Below are positions 33,465 to 36,708 of a DNA stretch of 36,708 nt, piece by piece; position 1 is the first letter of the stretch; the number at the start of each line of letters is the position of its first letter. The notes beneath the pieces were generated by a model. That model was given only the letters and a program-made list of their open reading frames with translations, made no database searches and was not told the origin of the DNA. The position numbers and the translations under genes are program-made. The stretch covers positions 1 to 36,708 of the forward strand of contig NZ_KV757547.1 of assembly GCF_001712795.1 (NCBI RefSeq). Reading direction: 5' to 3'. The stretch comes from Nostoc sp. KVJ20 (GTDB taxonomy: Bacteria; Cyanobacteriota; Cyanobacteriia; Cyanobacteriales; Nostocaceae).

Positions 33465-34280
33465 TTATTGGAGCAGAACTGCGTCAATTGCTGAATCAAT
33501 TAACTCAATTGCGGTAGTTTCATAGTGATAAGTATTAAAGCGAAACTTGCCGACAAGTTCGGGCTGTTTTGACGGACGATAACCATACTTGGATTCATAC
33601 ATTTGTAGTGCAAGACTACCAATAGTAGTCATCTGTCCTTGTGTTGCAGTCAGTTGACGTTGTTGTAGCCTAGAAGCGACAGTAACAGTAGGGGAAGATG
33701 TTGTTGTACAAGTGGTTTTTCTGGTGTTGCTCAAACTCTGCCAGATTTTACTAAGTTGCTCAACAGGTGAAATGAGGAGATTGGTTAGTCCAGTAAAACG
33801 CTGGGCGGGTTTATCAGTAGCGACAGCAGTTTTCAATGCTTCATGCTGTCCAACTGCGATGAATGTACCCATTGCGCGAGTCATAGTCGTGTAGAGCAGC
33901 TGACGGGTTAACATCCGGTAATTAGCCCTGACCAATGGGAAAATCACATAAGGAAATTGGCTACCTTGACTCTTGTGGCAAGTTATACAAAACGAGTGCA
34001 TAATTTGCTCGAAGTCTCCAGGATAATAATTAACAACTGCGCCGCCCTCCCAAGAGATCGTAACCAAAAATTTTTCTGGCTCCACAGCAATAACCTGACC
34101 GATCTCGCCATTCATCACAGGTGGGACAGTTTCATAACGGTTTTTCAGTTGGATTACGCGATCGCCGACTCGGTAGACAACCGACCCAGAGACAACTTGT
34201 GGTTGATTTTCAAGTTTTGGATTAAAGATGGGGGCAAGAAGCAGATTGAGATTGTGAACTCCACAGTCTCCTCGTCTCAA
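33465..34280 (-). pseudogene. RecD2/TraA-like helicase, C-terminal fragment
   Basis: 271 codons corresponding only to the C-terminal domain of a RecD-like helicase. The start LRRGDCGVHNLN..LLAPIFNP matches a mid-protein segment of the family, followed by YRVGDRVIQLKN, an OB-like insertion, and the UvrD_C_2 motifs CITCHKSQGSQFPYVIFPL and RQLLYTTMTRA. About 110 further residues form a tail ending in a KYGYRP region. The frame begins at a TTG 18 nt after an in-frame TAA, and no Walker A part exists upstream. This is a second helicase, distinct from the one at 30481, that has lost its ATPase half. It could still be translated from an AAGGAG-like site near 34320. Confidence 0.75.
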
Positions 34281-34437
34281 ATCGAAAATCCAATTGGCTT
34301 ACGAATTCTAAAGAATCTCCTTGTGCGATGAAAGCTGTTCATGGGCTAGAGCCTAAAAGGGATGTAAAGAAATGTTTCTGTTAAGGTCATCAAATTTGGC
34401 TTCAATACAAGATTTAGTCATCTGCTAAGTTAATGGC

Positions 34438-34501
34438 AGTTAAGCATAATGGTTTTGGTAAGAATGGATAGTTAAGCATGGCGCTTTTGGCAAGAATAGA
34501 T
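34438..34501. repeat. Tandem pair of 32-bp direct repeats
   Basis: Two head-to-tail copies (34438-34469 and 34470-34501) starting AGTTAAGCAT and ending AAGAAT(G/A)GAT-like, identical at 26 of 32 positions. They lie in the spacer between the helicase remnant and a small gene. Two copies could be a partition or replication iteron remnant or a simple duplication. Confidence 0.65.
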
Positions 34502-34541
34502 CGGGTATTGTGTGGGATTTTAACGAAAATACGGAATTATG

Positions 34542-34946
34542 TCATCCGGGAAGTTGGTTGGAAACATCCAAATGTTTTTTCAAAGTATAGGGGCAATCAG
34601 GAGTTTTGATTCCACTGGCTTTCTGTAATTTATAGGATGCCCAAAGCTGCCACCGTAAAACATCGACTCCAATAGTTGAACTACCGAATTGTACTCTATA
34701 GTCTTTGTCTGGGTTTTGTATAACATTTTTGATGATGGTATTTATCGCTTCTACCTTGAGATTATTCGGTATGCCCATTAGTAGTTTTGTAAGCCACTGT
34801 TTGATTTGTGGTGACTGTAGCCAGTCTTTGATTTTGTCATCAGTGGGAGTTAGGCGATTGGCTAATAGCGTGGAATTTTCGTTATCTTTATTAACTTGAC
34901 TTGTAAGCTGAAATAGCTGCTGAAAATTAGCATCTGTGTTGGACAT
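34542..34946 (-). CDS. Hypothetical protein
   Basis: 134-residue, mainly helical, charged protein of unknown function (MSNTDANFQQLFQLTSQ...). A central segment LTKLLMGIPNNLKVEAINTIIKNVIQ looks like a folded helical core. No membrane segment or signal peptide. It is divergent from the small gene at 35148, with an AT-rich shared upstream region. No ribosome site stands out. Confidence 0.6.
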   Translation of the reverse strand: MSNTDANFQQLFQLTSQVNKDNENSTLLANRLTPTDDKIKDWLQSPQIKQWLTKLLMGIPNNLKVEAINTIIKNVIQNPDKDYRVQFGSSTIGVDVLRWQLWASYKLQKASGIKTPDCPYTLKKHLDVSNQLPG

Positions 34947-34987
34947 AAAGTTGATTGGTTAAAAGAGAATATCTCTATTATAGATAA

Positions 34988-35003
34988 ATTGGATAAATCC
35001 AAT
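34988..35003. promoter_or_regulatory. Short inverted repeat ATTGGA-TAAA-TCCAAT in a divergent promoter region
   Basis: A perfect 6-bp inverted repeat with a 4-nt centre lies in the AT-rich spacer between the divergent genes at 34946 and 35148. A neighbouring small HTH-like protein is a plausible ligand. Speculative. Confidence 0.3.
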
Positions 35004-35147
35004 AATAGCTAATATTTTTATCAAGATATTAAGATAAATAAATATAAGAAGATTATTTATCCTTTGACACAAAATTATAAAGATTTGACTAATTAATTAT
35101 GTTATAAATATTAAATAAGTTCCTTATGCAAGTATCAAATAAATACT

Positions 35148-35354
35148 ATGCACCCAATAGAGTTTAAGAATAAGTGGAAATTAAGTTATCGGGAGCTTGC
35201 CCTGGTTTTGGGGTACGAAAGTGAATACACTACCCGAAACTGGAATATGCCAGGAGAACATAAACGGAATCCTCAGAATGTTGTTCGCGTAGCTTGTCGT
35301 CTTTTAGATGAAAAGTGGGAACGGGAAGGAAAAGCGCTCAATTCTTATCTTTAA
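35148..35354 (+). CDS. Small putative DNA-binding protein
   Basis: 68 residues, basic. The stretch WKLSYRELALVLGYESEYTTRNW resembles a helix-turn-helix of the Cro/XRE kind, and KRNPQNVVRVACRLLDEKW a following helix. It may regulate the adjacent divergent or downstream conjugation-like genes. Followed after about 40 nt by a strong terminator. Confidence 0.6.
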   Translation: MHPIEFKNKWKLSYRELALVLGYESEYTTRNWNMPGEHKRNPQNVVRVACRLLDEKWEREGKALNSYL

Positions 35355-35395
35355 CCAGTTTTTTGTGACCGCTAATATTTTTTAAAATGACACTC

Positions 35396-35424
35396 CCCCG
35401 CCACGAAAAAGGCGGGGTATTTTA
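35396..35424 (+). terminator. Rho-independent terminator
   Basis: CCCCGCC (35396-35402), loop ACGAAAAA, GGCGGGG (35411-35417), then TATTTTA. A strong 7-bp GC stem with a T-rich tail, ending transcription of the small gene at 35148. The ATG at 35424 lies directly at its base. Confidence 0.8.
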
Positions 35425-35750
35425 TGTATAGTCAGAAGTTGCAAGAAGTTCTCAGAATCATGGGGATAGGGGGGAAAACTTGGCAAAATGAAGAACTAAC
35501 AAGACCAGAAGTTGCGGCGATGTTAAAGCCAAAAGTTTCTGCAAGACAACTACAAGCATATTTGAATATCGCTCGGAAATACTTGCCAGAGTTCAAGAAA
35601 TTCACCAACAAAAAAACAGGTGGTCTAAATGGCATGAGCAAGCTATACAAGTATCATATTGCTCCCCTTCAAGAAATTCGCTCACTAGCTAGAGAGCATA
35701 CTTTAGCTGATATAGAGAATGAGTTTCATCAAAGAGGATCGAAAAAGTAA
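35424..35750 (+). CDS. Hypothetical HTH-like protein upstream of pilin gene
   Basis: 108-residue basic protein. The segment LTRPEVAAMLKPKVSARQLQAYLNIARKYLPEF suggests a helix-turn-helix. Function unknown. The first ATG is at the foot of the terminator hairpin, leaving no room for a normal ribosome site except the GGGG of the stem; the in-frame ATG at 35460 is an alternative start. The gene is 33 nt before the pilin-like gene and probably belongs to the same operon. Confidence 0.55.
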   Translation: MYSQKLQEVLRIMGIGGKTWQNEELTRPEVAAMLKPKVSARQLQAYLNIARKYLPEFKKFTNKKTGGLNGMSKLYKYHIAPLQEIRSLAREHTLADIENEFHQRGSKK

Positions 35751-35783
35751 TTTTTATGTTTATGAAGTAAAGGAGCAATTCTC

Positions 35784-36230
35784 TTGGCATCTAATAATTC
35801 TGTGCGAAGAACACAATTTCAAGTTTTTGCTAAGGCGCTCGCGGCGATTGGGCGCAAGTATCAGCATCACATAAACGCTGCCGGTACGGCAACAATCATT
35901 GTCATGCAGTCAATGCCCTCTTATGGGTGGGGCTTGTTCGATTCGGCCCAGGTGGCAATGACTTGTATGTTCGGCGGCGCTGGTGGTATTGGTGGCGGTG
36001 GTGCGGCTGCTACTACCGCCATTCAAGCACTTCCGGCAGTTATAAATGCAACCATCACAGTACTTTTGTTTGTATACTTTGTGGCTTCTGGGCTTAAAGT
36101 TGCCAACGGCATTGGTGAAGGACAGGAAGTAACGCAGATGGTTCAACAGCCCGTAGGCGTGTTTTTCATAATCCTGGTGCTTTGGATTGCTCAAAGCATC
36201 TTATTTAACGGCGTTACAGCCGCTTGCTAG
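35784..36230 (+). CDS. VirB2/TrbC-like pilin subunit
   Basis: 148-residue small membrane protein with the organisation of conjugative pilins: a long basic leader (1-30), a first hydrophobic region, a Gly/Ala-rich linker (GGAGGIGGGGAAATT) and two transmembrane helices (about 88-110 and 125-145). The start is a TTG at 35784, supported by AAAGGAG ending 8 nt upstream. It is followed immediately by a VirB3-like gene. The role as pilus subunit of a type IV secretion/conjugation apparatus is inferred from topology and order, not from a diagnostic motif. Confidence 0.6.
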   Translation: MASNNSVRRTQFQVFAKALAAIGRKYQHHINAAGTATIIVMQSMPSYGWGLFDSAQVAMTCMFGGAGGIGGGGAAATTAIQALPAVINATITVLLFVYFVASGLKVANGIGEGQEVTQMVQQPVGVFFIILVLWIAQSILFNGVTAAC

Positions 36231-36232
36231 TG

Positions 36233-36571
36233 ATGAGCGAGTCTAATAAATTGCCCATGAAACGGGTGAATCAGTCACTTGGTCAAAATGCAACAATAGG
36301 TATTTTTACTGGCTTTCAGTTTGCAGTCGCCTTATTTATGTTTGGCGTGGGCTTCATCATAGCGATTATGTTTGGGGCGGGAATAGTTTGGGGACTGCTG
36401 GCTGGTGTTTGGTTGAGTGCCACAGTGATAGTTTTATCTGGCAAACGTCCTTACTTGTTCTGGTCAAGAGTGTTCCCAAGCGTTCCAGTTTTCACTCGTG
36501 GCTATGTCAGATATACTTCGCCCCAAAACAAAAAAAGGGCGGGTTCAAAGGGGATGCCTAAACTATGGTAA
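36233..36571 (+). CDS. VirB3-like small membrane protein
   Basis: 112 residues with two adjacent hydrophobic helices (about 26-52 and 54-72) and a basic C-terminal tail (TSPQNKKRAGSKG). Start ATG at 36233 follows the pilin stop by 2 nt, within TAGTGATG. Size, topology and position between a pilin-like and a following gene match VirB3 of conjugation systems. The next ATG (36565) overlaps its stop region. Confidence 0.55.
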   Translation: MSESNKLPMKRVNQSLGQNATIGIFTGFQFAVALFMFGVGFIIAIMFGAGIVWGLLAGVWLSATVIVLSGKRPYLFWSRVFPSVPVFTRGYVRYTSPQNKKRAGSKGMPKLW

Positions 36572-36708
36572 AAAGAAGCATTCGTAATCAAAAAATAGTA
36601 CCCTTTGAAGACTTTCTAGACCTAGCAACTTTAGTGAAATTGAAAAAGGGTAACTATGAAATTGGGGCTTACTTGTTGAGCAAAAAACGTAAGGATTCAG
36701 GTGGCAGA
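36565..36708 (+). CDS. Start of next operon gene (possibly VirB4-like ATPase), runs off the window
   Basis: 48 codons open to the window edge (MVKRSIRNQKIVPFEDFLDL...KKGNYEIGAYLLSKK). The ATG overlaps the previous gene's end by 7 nt. The order pilin, VirB3-like, then this gene suggests a VirB4/TraC-type ATPase, but no ATPase motif is within the visible part. Confidence 0.45.
   Translation, partial: MVKRSIRNQKIVPFEDFLDLATLVKLKKGNYEIGAYLLSKKRKDSGGR

Noticed and set aside
1..36708. CRISPR array, tRNA or rRNA genes
   Set aside because: No regularly spaced repeat-spacer pattern or cloverleaf/rRNA sequence was recognised on reading the window; the heptamer array and paired repeats have no spacers.

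Overview
The window looks like part of a plasmid from a filamentous, probably heterocyst-forming (Nostocales) cyanobacterium. Evidence for this: the HIP1 octamer GCGATCGC recurs (for example near 5038, 5260, 6052, 9153, 11870, 25827, 27546, 29807), a cyanobacterial heptanucleotide tandem repeat sits at about 10149-10186, a PAP/fibrillin-family protein is present, and a large replication protein resembles the cyanobacterial CyRepA1 family. Two tyrosine recombinases, RecD-like helicase remnants, an IS630 fragment and the start of a pilin/type IV secretion-like operon also point to a mobile replicon.

Layout. (1) 59-2884: a hybrid histidine kinase whose CheB/CheR front end is lost. (2) 3130-6275: a small protein plus HNH endonuclease pair, then a tyrosine recombinase with two tightly linked unknown genes. 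(3) 6563-13085: an M3 oligopeptidase and a complete carbohydrate ABC importer (binding protein, two permeases, MalK/UgpC-type ATPase). (4) 13954-24212: an AT-rich block in which I see no HIP1 site. It holds a fibrillin-like protein, a two-partner-secretion exoprotein (TpsA) followed 4 nt later by a secreted TPR-CHAT protease, and, convergent with these, a three-gene operon NB-ARC STAND ATPase -> membrane 4-Cys Ser/Thr kinase with TPRs -> secreted Cys-rich TPR protein. (5) 24213-25251: a 1-kb gene-poor region rich in inverted repeats, then the CyRepA1-like initiator at 25252-28815; this is the likeliest replication region. (6) 28922-34280: a second tyrosine recombinase, a 148-bp inverted-repeat element, an in-frame IS630-RecD2-like chimera and a truncated second RecD-like helicase. 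(7) 34542-36708: small plasmid-type genes, a terminator, and a VirB2-like pilin, a VirB3-like membrane protein and the first codons of what may be a VirB4-like ATPase.

How it may work together. The replication, recombination and conjugation genes form the plasmid backbone. The kinase, importer and peptidase are cargo. The most intriguing cargo is block 4, where a STAND sensor, a transmembrane kinase, a secreted TPR protein, a CHAT (caspase-like) protease and a surface beta-helix protein are arranged tail to tail. I read this as a possible envelope-spanning signalling or conflict module, but that is inference from domains and gene order only.
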